Part shown: piece by piece, positions 45,848 through 54,144 of the stretch
Numbering within the stretch: position 1 is the stretch's first letter
Layout: each line of letters begins with the position of its first letter
Source: Parabacteroides goldsteinii DSM 19448 = WAL 12034
GTDB taxonomy: Bacteria; Bacteroidota; Bacteroidia; Bacteroidales; Tannerellaceae
DNA: 64,000 nt
Direction of reading: 5' to 3'
NCBI RefSeq assembly: GCF_000969835.1
Contig: NZ_KQ033913.1
Coordinates: forward strand, 2,128,102 to 2,192,101
Made by a program: the position numbers and the translations under genes
Notes under the pieces: generated by a model
The model's database searches: none
The model's input: the letters and a program-made list of their open reading frames with translations, nothing else
What the model was told of the DNA's origin: nothing

Positions 45848-46882
45848 ATGTCACTGATTATTCCAAAAGATTACAAACAGACGCTTACACCGGAAACAAC
45901 CGAGCAAGCGATTCAGATGTTAAAAACCAGCTTCCAGGAAAAACTGTCGAAAGCGTTGAACCTGCGCCGCGTAACCGCCCCTTTATTCGTTCTCTCGGGA
46001 ACCGGCATCAACGATGACCTGAACGGGGTGGAACGTGCCGTCAGCTTCCCCATTCACTGTATAGGCGAACGGCAGGCAGAAGTCGTCCACTCACTCGCCA
46101 AATGGAAACGGATGAAACTGGCGGCCTATCGTATCCCTGCCGGCTACGGACTTTATACCGACATGAATGCCATCCGCGGCGACGAAGACCTCGACAATCT
46201 TCACTCGCTGTATGTCGACCAGTGGGACTGGGAAAAAACCATCCGTCCGGAAGACCGCAACCTGGATTACCTGAAACGTACCGTACGTTGCATTTACACG
46301 CTACTGAAAGAAATCGAGGAGATGGTCTACAACCAGTATCCTCACATCACTCCTTCCCTGCCGGACAACATCACCTTCATCCATGCGGAAGAATTACAAA
46401 AGATGTACCCGGGCATTCCTCCCCGTGAACGCGAAAACAAAGCAGCCGCTAAATTCGGTGCCATCTTCGTTATCGGCATCGGCGGTGAACTGACAAACGG
46501 GGAGAAACACGACGGACGTGCCCCTGACTATGACGACTGGAGCACGGTCAACTCCGATGGCTTCAACGGCCTGAACGGTGACATCATCCTTTGGAACGAC
46601 GTCTTGCAATGTGCCTTCGAACTGTCATCCATGGGTATCCGTGTCGACAAGGAAGCCCTGCGCCGACAGCTGCAAGAACGCGGATGCCCCGAACGTGCTG
46701 CCCTGGAGTTCCATAAGATGTTGCTCGACGGCCGCCTCCCGCAATCCATCGGCGGCGGCATCGGCCAGAGCCGCCTCTGCATGTTCTTCCTCCGCAAAGC
46801 ACATATCGGCGAGGTACAGGCTTCGATATGGCCGGAAGAACAGTTCGAGGTCTGTAAACAGAATAACATTATATTATTATAA
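45848..46882 (+). CDS. asnA: Aspartate-ammonia ligase (asparagine synthetase A)
   Basis: 344 residues. It makes asparagine from aspartate, ammonia and ATP. The class II tRNA-synthetase-like fold is recognised by VTAPLFVLSGTGINDDLNG, PIHCIGERQAEVVHSLAKWK and the C-terminal GGGIGQSRLCMFFLRKAHIGE. The frame extends upstream to 45740, but that part reads through the tandem array and is rejected; ATG 45848 starts MSLIIPKDYKQTL. It is close to the 330-residue E. coli protein. Confidence 0.94.
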   Translation: MSLIIPKDYKQTLTPETTEQAIQMLKTSFQEKLSKALNLRRVTAPLFVLSGTGINDDLNGVERAVSFPIHCIGERQAEVVHSLAKWKRMKLAAYRIPAGYGLYTDMNAIRGDEDLDNLHSLYVDQWDWEKTIRPEDRNLDYLKRTVRCIYTLLKEIEEMVYNQYPHITPSLPDNITFIHAEELQKMYPGIPPRERENKAAAKFGAIFVIGIGGELTNGEKHDGRAPDYDDWSTVNSDGFNGLNGDIILWNDVLQCAFELSSMGIRVDKEALRRQLQERGCPERAALEFHKMLLDGRLPQSIGGGIGQSRLCMFFLRKAHIGEVQASIWPEEQFEVCKQNNIILL

Positions 46883-46885
46883 CTC

Positions 46886-47150
46886 ACTTTTCTCTTGAAA
46901 GAAAAGTAAGCAAAAGTTCAAGGCCGATACCTCCCGCTATATAGGTATCAGTATCGGCCATCCTAAGAGAACGCAAAGCGTTCTTAGCAAGGCCTCAGCG
47001 GGTGAGCGTCCGCGGAGGGGGAAGACGGAGCGCCCCGAGCATCTGCTGTTTGAGCGCAGCGAGTTCAGATGCGACAGCGTAGTCTTCCACCGGAGCAGCG
47101 AAGCCGGTGCAGCCTTGATCTTTTGTTTACTTTTGGATCAAGCCAAAAGT
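46886..47150. mobile_element. 265-bp element with 38-bp terminal inverted repeats (MITE-like)
   Basis: The left arm (46886-46923, ACTTTTCTCTTGAAAGAAAA...) and right arm (47113-47150) are reverse complements at about 31 of 38 positions. Between them are nested stems: 46922-46930 with 46951-46959; 46963-46974 with 46978-46987; 47020-47026 with 47082-47088, enclosing 47039-47045 with 47066-47072; 47088-47093 with 47104-47109. The core is GC-rich in AT-rich flanks and has no coding frame. It fills the whole asnA-glnN spacer. No clear target-site duplication was seen. Confidence 0.7.
47128..47135 (+). promoter_or_regulatory. Candidate glnN -7 element within the right inverted repeat
   Basis: TACTTTTG fits TAnnTTTG and lies 29 bases before the glnN ATG, inside the right terminal repeat. 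The element may therefore provide the glnN promoter. Confidence 0.35.
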
Positions 47151-47164
47151 AAAAATCCTATATT

Positions 47165-49351
47165 ATGTCAAAGTTAAGATTCAGAGTAGTAGAATCGGCC
47201 TTCAAGAAAAGAGCCGCCGAAGTAGCCACCCCGGCAGAACGTCCGTCGGAATATTTCGGAAAGAACGTATTCAACCGCGAGAAGATGTTCAAGTATCTTC
47301 CGGAAAAAGCCTATGCCAGACTGGTCGACTCCATCGACAACGGTGCCCCCCTCGACCGCGAGACTGCCGACGCCGTAGCCGCCGGCATGAAGAAATGGGC
47401 CATCGAAATGGGTGCAACACATTATACCCACTGGTTCCACCCCCTCACCGAAGGGACAGCCGAAAAACATGACGCTTTCGTCGAACACGACGGCAAAGGC
47501 GGCATGGTCGAAGAGTTTTCCGGCAAACTGCTCATACAGCAGGAACCCGATGCCTCCAGCTTCCCGAACGGCGGTATCCGTAATACGTTCGAAGCCCGCG
47601 GTTACTCCGCCTGGGACCCTTCCTCTCCTGCTTTTATCGTGGGTGACACCCTGTGTATCCCGACCATCTTCATCGCCTACACCGGCGAATCCCTCGACTA
47701 TAAAGCCCCATTGCTGAAAGCGCTCGAAGCCGTAAACAAGGCTGCCGTCGACGTATGCCATTACTTCAACCCGGAGGTAAAGAAAGTATATTCCTACCTC
47801 GGTTGGGAGCAGGAATATTTCCTGGTAGACGAAGGACTCTACGCCGCCCGCCCCGACCTGCTGCTCAGCGGACGTACGCTGATGGGCCATGAGAGCAGCA
47901 AAAACCAGCAGCTCGAAGACCATTACTTCGGCGCCATCCCCACCCGCGTCATGGAATTTATGAAAGAGTTGGAAATGGAGGCCCTCAAACTGGGTATCCC
48001 ATTGAAAACCCGTCATAACGAAGTGGCTCCGAACCAGTTCGAACTGGCCCCTATCTTCGAGGAATGCAACCTCGCCAACGACCACAACCTGTTGGTCATG
48101 GCGCTGATGCGTAAAATCAGCCGCAAGCACGGTTTCCGTGTCCTGTTGCACGAAAAGCCCTTCAAAGGCGTCAACGGTTCGGGCAAGCACAACAACTGGT
48201 CGCTGGGCACCGACACCGGCATCGGTCTGATGGGCCCGGGCAAGACACCGGAAGACAACCTCCGTTTCATCACCTTCGTAGTAAACGTGCTCATGGCCGT
48301 CTACCGTCATAACGGACTGCTGAAAGCCAGCATCTCGAGTGCCACCAACGCCCACCGCCTGGGAGCCAACGAAGCACCTCCCGCCATCATCTCCAGCTTC
48401 CTCGGCACGCAGCTGTCGCAGGTATTGGAGCACCTTGAAAAAAGCGAGCCCGAAGACCTGATGCTGGCCGGCAAACAGGGCATGAAGCTCGACATCGCCC
48501 GCATCCCCGAGTTGCTGATTGACAATACCGACCGCAACCGTACTTCGCCTTTCGCCTTCACCGGCAACCGTTTCGAGTTCCGTGCCGTCGGTTCCGAAGC
48601 CAACTGCGCGTCTGCCATGCTTGCCCTCAATGCTGCCGTGGCCGAACAGTTGAAACTCTTCAAAGCCGAAGTAGACGCAAAGATTGCCACCGGCAAAGAG
48701 AAATTCGCCGCCATCCTGGAAGTCCTCCGCAAAGACATCAAAGCCTGCAAGGCCATCCACTTCGACGGTAACGGTTACAGCGACGAATGGAAAGAAGAAG
48801 CCCGTCGCCGCGGTCTGGATTGCGAAACCAGCGTACCGCTCATCTTCGACAACTACCTGAAGGAAAGCAGCATCCGGATGTTCGAATCGACCGGCGTCAT
48901 GACTCACAAGGAACTAGAAGCCCGCAACGAAGTAAAATGGGAGACGTACACCAAGAAAATCCAAATCGAAGCCCGCGTGTTGGGTGACCTGACGATGAAC
49001 CATATCATCCCTATCGCCACCCGCTACCAGTCTTCGCTGATTGACAATGTATATAAGATGAAGGACCTCTTCCCGGCAGAAAAAGCCTCCGTCCTCTCCG
49101 CCCGTAACCTGGAGATTATCGAAGACATCGCCTGCCGCACCAACTTCATCAAGGAAAAGGTAGACGAAATGGTCGAAGCCCGCAAGGTCGCCAACAAAAT
49201 CGAAAGCGAACGCGAAAAGGCAATCGCCTACCACGACACCATTGTCCCGATGCTGGAAGAAATCCGCTACCACATCGACAAACTGGAACTGGTAGTAGAC
49301 GACCAGATGTGGACGTTGCCGAAGTATCGCGAATTATTGTTTATCCGATAA
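47165..49351 (+). CDS. glnN: Glutamine synthetase type III
   Basis: 728 residues. It makes glutamine from glutamate, ammonia and ATP. GSIII enzymes are longer than GSI (about 470) and GSII, and are common in Bacteroidales. Visible are the N-terminal SEYFGKNVFNREKMFKYLP, TEGTAEKHDAFVE, the active-site region LGWEQEYFLVDEG, NNWSLGTDTGIGLMGPG and FAFTGNRFEFRAVGSEAN. The C-terminal helical part is typical of GSIII. Preceded by the palindromic element, and followed by a terminator at 49368. Confidence 0.97.
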   Translation: MSKLRFRVVESAFKKRAAEVATPAERPSEYFGKNVFNREKMFKYLPEKAYARLVDSIDNGAPLDRETADAVAAGMKKWAIEMGATHYTHWFHPLTEGTAEKHDAFVEHDGKGGMVEEFSGKLLIQQEPDASSFPNGGIRNTFEARGYSAWDPSSPAFIVGDTLCIPTIFIAYTGESLDYKAPLLKALEAVNKAAVDVCHYFNPEVKKVYSYLGWEQEYFLVDEGLYAARPDLLLSGRTLMGHESSKNQQLEDHYFGAIPTRVMEFMKELEMEALKLGIPLKTRHNEVAPNQFELAPIFEECNLANDHNLLVMALMRKISRKHGFRVLLHEKPFKGVNGSGKHNNWSLGTDTGIGLMGPGKTPEDNLRFITFVVNVLMAVYRHNGLLKASISSATNAHRLGANEAPPAIISSFLGTQLSQVLEHLEKSEPEDLMLAGKQGMKLDIARIPELLIDNTDRNRTSPFAFTGNRFEFRAVGSEANCASAMLALNAAVAEQLKLFKAEVDAKIATGKEKFAAILEVLRKDIKACKAIHFDGNGYSDEWKEEARRRGLDCETSVPLIFDNYLKESSIRMFESTGVMTHKELEARNEVKWETYTKKIQIEARVLGDLTMNHIIPIATRYQSSLIDNVYKMKDLFPAEKASVLSARNLEIIEDIACRTNFIKEKVDEMVEARKVANKIESEREKAIAYHDTIVPMLEEIRYHIDKLELVVDDQMWTLPKYRELLFIR

Positions 49352-49367
49352 GACCACACATTCCTTG

Positions 49368-49398
49368 AGCCGGGGTGTCCCTCCAAAGCATCCCGGCT
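49368..49398 (+). terminator. Terminator after glnN
   Basis: AGCCGGGGTG (49368-49377) pairs with CATCCCGGCT (49389-49398, one G-T pair), followed by TATCTTATC. Confidence 0.65.
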
Positions 49399-49508
49399 TA
49401 TCTTATCATCTCACTCAGACAGTAGTTTTTTGTTGATTGTTTTGTGTTTGCAAGGGGAGCATGCTGTGAAGTATGGCTTCCCTTCTTTTATATTCCCGGA
49501 GAATTATA

Positions 49509-49516
49509 TACCTTTG
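49509..49516 (+). promoter_or_regulatory. -7 promoter element of the antitoxin gene
   Basis: TACCTTTG, followed by AAGGAG before the ATG at 49549. It supports that start and excludes an upstream in-frame ATG at 49444. Confidence 0.5.
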
Positions 49517-49548
49517 GACCATCATTATATAAGAAAGGAGTTTACGTT

Positions 49549-49818
49549 ATGACGGCAATGGAATTACAGCAATGGAAAAAGAACTTCATCCGTAATTATT
49601 TGGATAAGATAGACAGTTTGGAAATGATGGATAAACTGGAAAAAAGCACAAAGCGAATACTGAATAAAAAAGCAGCCGTTTTGTCTCCTATTGCGTTTAG
49701 CATTGAGGAAGCCAACAAAGAAATCGACTTGGCAGAACAAGAATTAAGCGAAGGTAAAGGTATCAAGGAGCCCGAAATGCATCAATTCTTTGAAGAATGG
49801 AGAAAGAAATTGAAGTAA
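49549..49818 (+). CDS. Orphan antitoxin-like small protein
   Basis: 89 residues, helical and charged, with no membrane segment. Sequence (MTAMELQQWKKNFIRNYLDK, KSTKRILNKKAAVLSPIAFS, then an acidic IEEANKEIDLAEQELSEG) resembles Bacteroidales antitoxins encoded before RelE/ParE toxins. Only the tail of such a toxin follows, so this is an antitoxin without a partner. Family assignment is by memory of gene pairs, not a domain signature. Confidence 0.55.
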   Translation: MTAMELQQWKKNFIRNYLDKIDSLEMMDKLEKSTKRILNKKAAVLSPIAFSIEEANKEIDLAEQELSEGKGIKEPEMHQFFEEWRKKLK

Positions 49819-49819
49819 T

Positions 49820-49927
49820 CTGGATTACAAGCTCGTTTACACTATAGACAATGAATATTTAATACATATCGTTTTATTGTGGGATTGCCGGCAAGACCCC
49901 GATAAACTCAAACACGCTATACGATAA
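49820..49927 (+). pseudogene. C-terminal remnant of a RelE/ParE-type toxin
   Basis: The open stretch right after the antitoxin reads LDYKLVYTIDNEYLIHIVLL then WDCRQDPDKLKHAIR and a stop. This is the last beta-hairpin of RelE/ParE-like toxins (R/K-LVY, hydrophobic strand, W-x-C-R-Q-D-P). The N-terminal two thirds is absent and no start codon is present, so the toxin was probably lost by deletion. Confidence 0.6.
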
Positions 49928-49939
49928 AAATAAACTCAT

Positions 49940-51871
49940 ATGAACTACGGATTCGTAAAAGTAGCAGCAGCCGTCCCACACGTACAAGTGGCAGACTGTT
50001 TTTATAATATTCAACAGATGGAAGGCCTGATGCGCCAGGCTTCTGACAAAGGCGTACAAATCATTGCCTTCCCTGAAATGTCGGTAACGGCTTATACCTG
50101 CCTGGACCTGTTCGCCCAGCAGACTTTGCTGAAAAATGCGGAACAAGCCTTATTGAAACTGGTCAGCGACACCGCCGACCTGAATATCCTCACAATCGCA
50201 GGCGCCCCGTTAGTGACGGAAAACAGGCTGATAAACGCAGCCATAGCTTTCCAGGCCGGAAAGATATTAGGCGTAGTCCCCAAAACATACATACCGAACT
50301 ACAAGGAGTTCCAGGAACAACGCTGGTTCACTTCCGCCACCGAATTACGGGACAAGACCGTCTCAATCGGAGACAGAACATATCCGCTGGGCAGCCACTT
50401 GCTCTTCACCGCCGGACAGGTAAAAGTCGGCATCGAAATATGCGAAGACCTGTGGGTTCCCGTCCCCCCCAGTTCCTTACTGGCGATGGAAGGAGCCAAT
50501 ATCCTTGTCAATATATCCGCCAGCAACGAACTGATCGGAAAACACCATTACCTCCGTTCGCTGATATGCCAGCAGTCCGCTCGCTGTATGGCAGGGTATG
50601 TCTATGCCTCCGCCGGTTTCGGAGAATCCAGCACCGACCTTGTCTTTGCCGGCAACGGAATCATCGCTGAAAACGGCACCCTATTGGAAGAATCCCCGCG
50701 CTTCACCATGCAGGAACAACTCGTCATCAGTGAAATCGACATCGAGAACCTGCAAAACGACCGCCAGGTAAATACTAGCTTCATGCACGGCACCTCCACC
50801 CTGCTGGCAGATGAAACAATAACAATCCCGTTCGTCCTGTCTGAAAACTCCGGCCAGCCGGTATTGACCCGCTCCGTCGACCCGCATCCGTTCACTCCTT
50901 CCGGCGACGCACTGAAGGAACGTTGCGAAGAGATTTTCCAGATACAGGTAGCCGGACTGGCAAAACGCATCGTCCATACCCATTCCCGGACAGCGGTAGT
51001 CGGTATCTCCGGCGGACTCGATTCCACACTGGCATTGCTGGTAACCGTCATGACATTCGATGCCCTGAATATCCCCCGCAACCAGATACTCGGCATCACC
51101 ATGCCCGGCTTCGGAACGACAGACCGCACCTACACCAACGCCTGCGACCTTATCCGTTCACTGGGTGTCACACTAAAGGAAATCTCCATCAAGGATGCCT
51201 GCCTCCAGCATTTCAAAGATATCAGTCACAACCCATCGGTTCATGACGTGACCTACGAAAACAGCCAGGCCCGCGAACGCACTCAAATCCTGATGGACGT
51301 AGCCAACCAGGAAAACGGTCTGGTGATCGGTACCGGCGACCTTTCCGAACTGGCCCTTGGCTGGGCTACCTACAACGGTGACCACATGTCGATGTACGGT
51401 GTAAACGGCAGTATCCCCAAGACGCTTGTCAGATACCTGGTAGAATGGGTTGCCCACAACCGGGTGGACGAAGCCTCACGTGCTACATTGCTGGATATCG
51501 TCGACACTCCAATCAGTCCCGAACTGATACCCGCCGACGAAAACGGAAACATCAAACAAAAAACGGAAGACCTCGTAGGCCCTTACGAACTACACGACTT
51601 CTTCCTCTACCATTTCCTCCGTTTCGGTTCCTCCCCCGCCAAGATTTATTTCCTGGCACAACAGGCTTTCGGTGGCAGTTACGACAAAGAGACCATCCGG
51701 AAATGGCTCCACACCTTCTTCCGCCGTTTCTTCCAGCAGCAGTTCAAACGTAGTTGCCTGCCGGACGGCCCAAAAGTAGGTTCCGTCAGCCTTTCCCCCC
51801 GTGGCGACTGGCGTATGCCAAGCGATGCCATGGCGACACTTTGGTTGAAGGAGATAGAAGGATTAAACTAA
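49940..51871 (+). CDS. nadE: Glutamine-dependent NAD+ synthetase
   Basis: 643 residues. It completes NAD by amidating deamido-NAD with glutamine nitrogen. The N-terminal nitrilase-like glutaminase shows Glu (IIAFPEMSVTAY), Lys (VPKTYIPNYKEF) and Cys (VGIEICEDLWVP). The C-terminal synthetase has the PP-loop VVGISGGLDSTLALLV (about residue 352) and later LALGWATYNGDHMSMYGVNG. The length fits the long, glutamine-using form. Separate from glnN, but again a glutamine amidotransferase. Confidence 0.95.
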   Translation: MNYGFVKVAAAVPHVQVADCFYNIQQMEGLMRQASDKGVQIIAFPEMSVTAYTCLDLFAQQTLLKNAEQALLKLVSDTADLNILTIAGAPLVTENRLINAAIAFQAGKILGVVPKTYIPNYKEFQEQRWFTSATELRDKTVSIGDRTYPLGSHLLFTAGQVKVGIEICEDLWVPVPPSSLLAMEGANILVNISASNELIGKHHYLRSLICQQSARCMAGYVYASAGFGESSTDLVFAGNGIIAENGTLLEESPRFTMQEQLVISEIDIENLQNDRQVNTSFMHGTSTLLADETITIPFVLSENSGQPVLTRSVDPHPFTPSGDALKERCEEIFQIQVAGLAKRIVHTHSRTAVVGISGGLDSTLALLVTVMTFDALNIPRNQILGITMPGFGTTDRTYTNACDLIRSLGVTLKEISIKDACLQHFKDISHNPSVHDVTYENSQARERTQILMDVANQENGLVIGTGDLSELALGWATYNGDHMSMYGVNGSIPKTLVRYLVEWVAHNRVDEASRATLLDIVDTPISPELIPADENGNIKQKTEDLVGPYELHDFFLYHFLRFGSSPAKIYFLAQQAFGGSYDKETIRKWLHTFFRRFFQQQFKRSCLPDGPKVGSVSLSPRGDWRMPSDAMATLWLKEIEGLN

Positions 51872-51890
51872 AAGACAAATAGACAAAATA

Positions 51891-51935
51891 AAATATCCTG
51901 CATTGGAAATGGAGATTTTCCAATGCAGGATATTT
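51891..51935. terminator. Strong bidirectional terminator after nadE
   Basis: A perfect 19-bp stem (51891-51909 with 51917-51935) with a 7-base loop, AT-rich at its base, so it can end transcription from either side. Confidence 0.85.
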
Positions 51936-51986
51936 TATTTATCTTCCTATACGCTACAGAGTGATGCGAATCCAAGCTATCTTCTT

Positions 51987-52226
51987 TCAGACAGTGGCTT
52001 TCATTCGTTTATAAATACTTTTTAATATCGACACCTTGGATATTAATTCATTCAACACAGAAACAATATCATTTTCCATCAATGGATAATCATGGGCAAT
52101 CTCATTACGCAATTCTCGAATATATCCCCACTCATCTGCACTGTCTATAAAATGATAACGCTCCAAAAGATTCAGAATATCCCGCATTGGCAAAGCAGAA
52201 ACATCTTCATCTAAATACTCCAACAC
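51987..52226 (-). pseudogene. Truncated HEPN-domain protein
   Basis: The 79-residue frame from a GTG codon contains the HEPN RNase motif in RELRNEIAHDYPLMENDI (R-x4-H), close to its C-terminus. Full HEPN toxins are about 130-140 residues, and the N-terminal half is missing. The upstream sequence to the nucleotidyltransferase gene gives no continuation in frame. It may retain the active-site residues, but folding as a dimer is doubtful. Confidence 0.6.
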
Positions 52227-52265
52227 ATATCCTGTTTTCGATTTGTCATATTAATCGTATACCTG

Positions 52266-52490
52266 TTATAATGCCTCCTTTGCAACCAACGATTCTTCAT
52301 GGTCGCCTATCACATCGATTTTTTGCTCGCCTAAAAGTTGTTTCAGCCGAGCAATCATGCGTATACGAGCCAAGACACCTTTCTTTTCGGATGTAGTACG
52401 TACTAACAGATCAATATCTCCACCACGTTTCTCGTAAATTTCTTTTGCTACACGGACAATCGATTGTATGTCTTTCTTATTTAAACGCAT
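52266..52490 (-). pseudogene. Degenerate MNT nucleotidyltransferase
   Basis: 74 residues. The D-x-D part of the active site remains (KRGGDIDLLVRTTSEKK), but the preceding GS helix-strand part of the GS-x(10)-DxD signature is missing: the sequence jumps from VAKEIYE directly to KRGGDID. The C-terminal segment RLKQLLGEQKIDVIGD is normal. An internal deletion is therefore likely, and nucleotidyl transfer should be lost. A promoter (TATCTTTG, 52514-52507) is still present. Compare the intact pair at 13687-14390. Confidence 0.6.
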
Positions 52491-52584
52491 TTTATCTCTG
52501 TTTTTACAAAGATAGATACTTTTATTTTGTATTCAATACTCCACATTCCGAATTCTTACTCGTAGGACTACTGTGCTAGTATAT

Positions 52585-52616
52585 AAAAAAGGCTACCGGA
52601 ATCCCGATAGCCTTTT
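52585..52616. terminator. Terminator downstream of the GH109-like gene
   Basis: AAAAGGCTA pairs with TAGCCTTTT, with an inner CGG/CCG stem; the T-run lies on both strands. Confidence 0.75.
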
Positions 52617-52642
52617 CATTTATATTACGCTTGTGCTTATTC

Positions 52643-54046
52643 TTACAAACCGAATTCCGGTTTACGGTTAATCCATTGTCCGCGAGTAAAGTCAGGGAAG
52701 TCAACCAACGCACCACCACGAGCGATAGACATTTCAGACAAAGCGGAGATAGCACTCCATGCAGCAGCATCATAGCAATCCATTGGAGCCGGACGTTTGT
52801 TCTTGATGCGGTCGATCAGATCATACATCATAATGAAGTCCATACCACCGTGACCAGCTTCTTTTGCCTGAGCATCCAACTGAGCCCATAGTTTGTGGTC
52901 GTATTTCTTGAACCATTCGTCAGAATTATCCCAACGGTGAGGTTTAGACTGACCTTCCACATATACATGATCGCCATCGTTCATCCACAAACCATCCGTT
53001 CCCTGAATACGGAATCCCAAAGAATAAGGACGAGGAGAATTTGTATCGTGAGTAACGATGATTGTCTGGCCGTTTGCACATTTGATCATAGATGTCACGA
53101 TGTCACCCAGGTTAAAGCGAACTTTAGCCAACGGATGGTTTTCGCCACCATTATCTACGATGAACTTATGCAATCCGCGAGACTGAGTTGCCATAGCAGA
53201 CATAGCAACGAAACGGTTACCTCGGTTGATATCCATACAATTGGCAACCGGTCCGATACCGTGAGTCGGATACACATCTCCATTACGATGTACGGAGTGA
53301 TTCGTACGCCACTGAGCTTCTGCAAAAGCTGTCGGGCCCATACGCAACTCACCACCCTTCTGATAAGTATAATTCTTACCGTCATTGAATTTCACATCAC
53401 GCAAGTCATGTTCGTAACCGCAACCACCGTGCAATAATTCACCGAACAACCCTTCGCGAACCATGTTCAAAGCCGCCATGCAGTCACGACGATAACAAAC
53501 ATTCTCCATGATGTTCAGATGGCTGCCTGTTGCTTCCGATACGTTCACCAGATCCCAGCATTCTTCCAGCGTATTGGCAGCAGAAACTTCCACGCCAACA
53601 TAAGGAACACCGGCTTTCATAGCTGCCACCGACATCGGTACGTGCCATTCCCATGGGCTGGCAATAATCACGCAGTCGAACTCTTCATTGTTCAACATCT
53701 TTTCAAATTCACGTTCGCCACCTTTATACACTTTCGGGGCATCCACGTTGAATTTAGCGATGTGTTTCAATGTACGGTCGATCGGGCCTTGCTGGATATC
53801 GCAAATAGCAACAATCTTATTTCCCGGGATAGCCAACACATTATTGATGTGCTCATGGCAGCGTGAACCTGTTCCGATAAATCCGAAACGCAGTTTGCCA
53901 TCATCTTTTCCGGCTGTTTTTTTCTTCTGAGGTTCTGGAGAACCTGCTACTGTAGTGGCCGAAGCAGTACCTGCCATAGCCAAACCTGCTGCACCAACTC
54001 CGGCGGCAGTCATTTTCTTAAGAAAGGAACGACGAGTGTTTTCCAT
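52643..54046 (-). CDS. Tat-exported Gfo/Idh/MocA oxidoreductase, GH109-like
   Basis: 467 residues. A twin-arginine signal (NTRRSFLKKMTAAGVGAAGL) precedes an NAD-binding Rossmann domain (KLRFGFIGTGSRCHEHINNV, about residue 50). The segment ENVCYRRDCMAALNMVREGL matches Bacteroidales glycoside hydrolase family 109, which uses NAD to cleave alpha-N-acetylgalactosamine. The family call is from motif memory; other exported oxidoreductases share this fold. A role in mucin or blood-group glycan use fits the neighbouring sulfatase. Promoter TAAATTTG lies at 54085-54078. Confidence 0.82.
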   Translation of the reverse strand: MENTRRSFLKKMTAAGVGAAGLAMAGTASATTVAGSPEPQKKKTAGKDDGKLRFGFIGTGSRCHEHINNVLAIPGNKIVAICDIQQGPIDRTLKHIAKFNVDAPKVYKGGEREFEKMLNNEEFDCVIIASPWEWHVPMSVAAMKAGVPYVGVEVSAANTLEECWDLVNVSEATGSHLNIMENVCYRRDCMAALNMVREGLFGELLHGGCGYEHDLRDVKFNDGKNYTYQKGGELRMGPTAFAEAQWRTNHSVHRNGDVYPTHGIGPVANCMDINRGNRFVAMSAMATQSRGLHKFIVDNGGENHPLAKVRFNLGDIVTSMIKCANGQTIIVTHDTNSPRPYSLGFRIQGTDGLWMNDGDHVYVEGQSKPHRWDNSDEWFKKYDHKLWAQLDAQAKEAGHGGMDFIMMYDLIDRIKNKRPAPMDCYDAAAWSAISALSEMSIARGGALVDFPDFTRGQWINRKPEFGL

Positions 54047-54144
54047 GTTCTTTATTTAGTATTTTATGTTAAGTGGGCAAATTTATAATATTTAATCAAC
54101 TTCTCAAATATGTTTAGAAAAAAAGAGTCAATCATTTTAATCTA

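Noticed and set aside
47174..48907. 577-codon open frame antisense to glnN
   Set aside because: It lies wholly opposite glnN, whose family motifs are complete. The antisense frame is rich in Phe, Gly and Val repeats with no known domain, as expected from codon bias of the sense gene.
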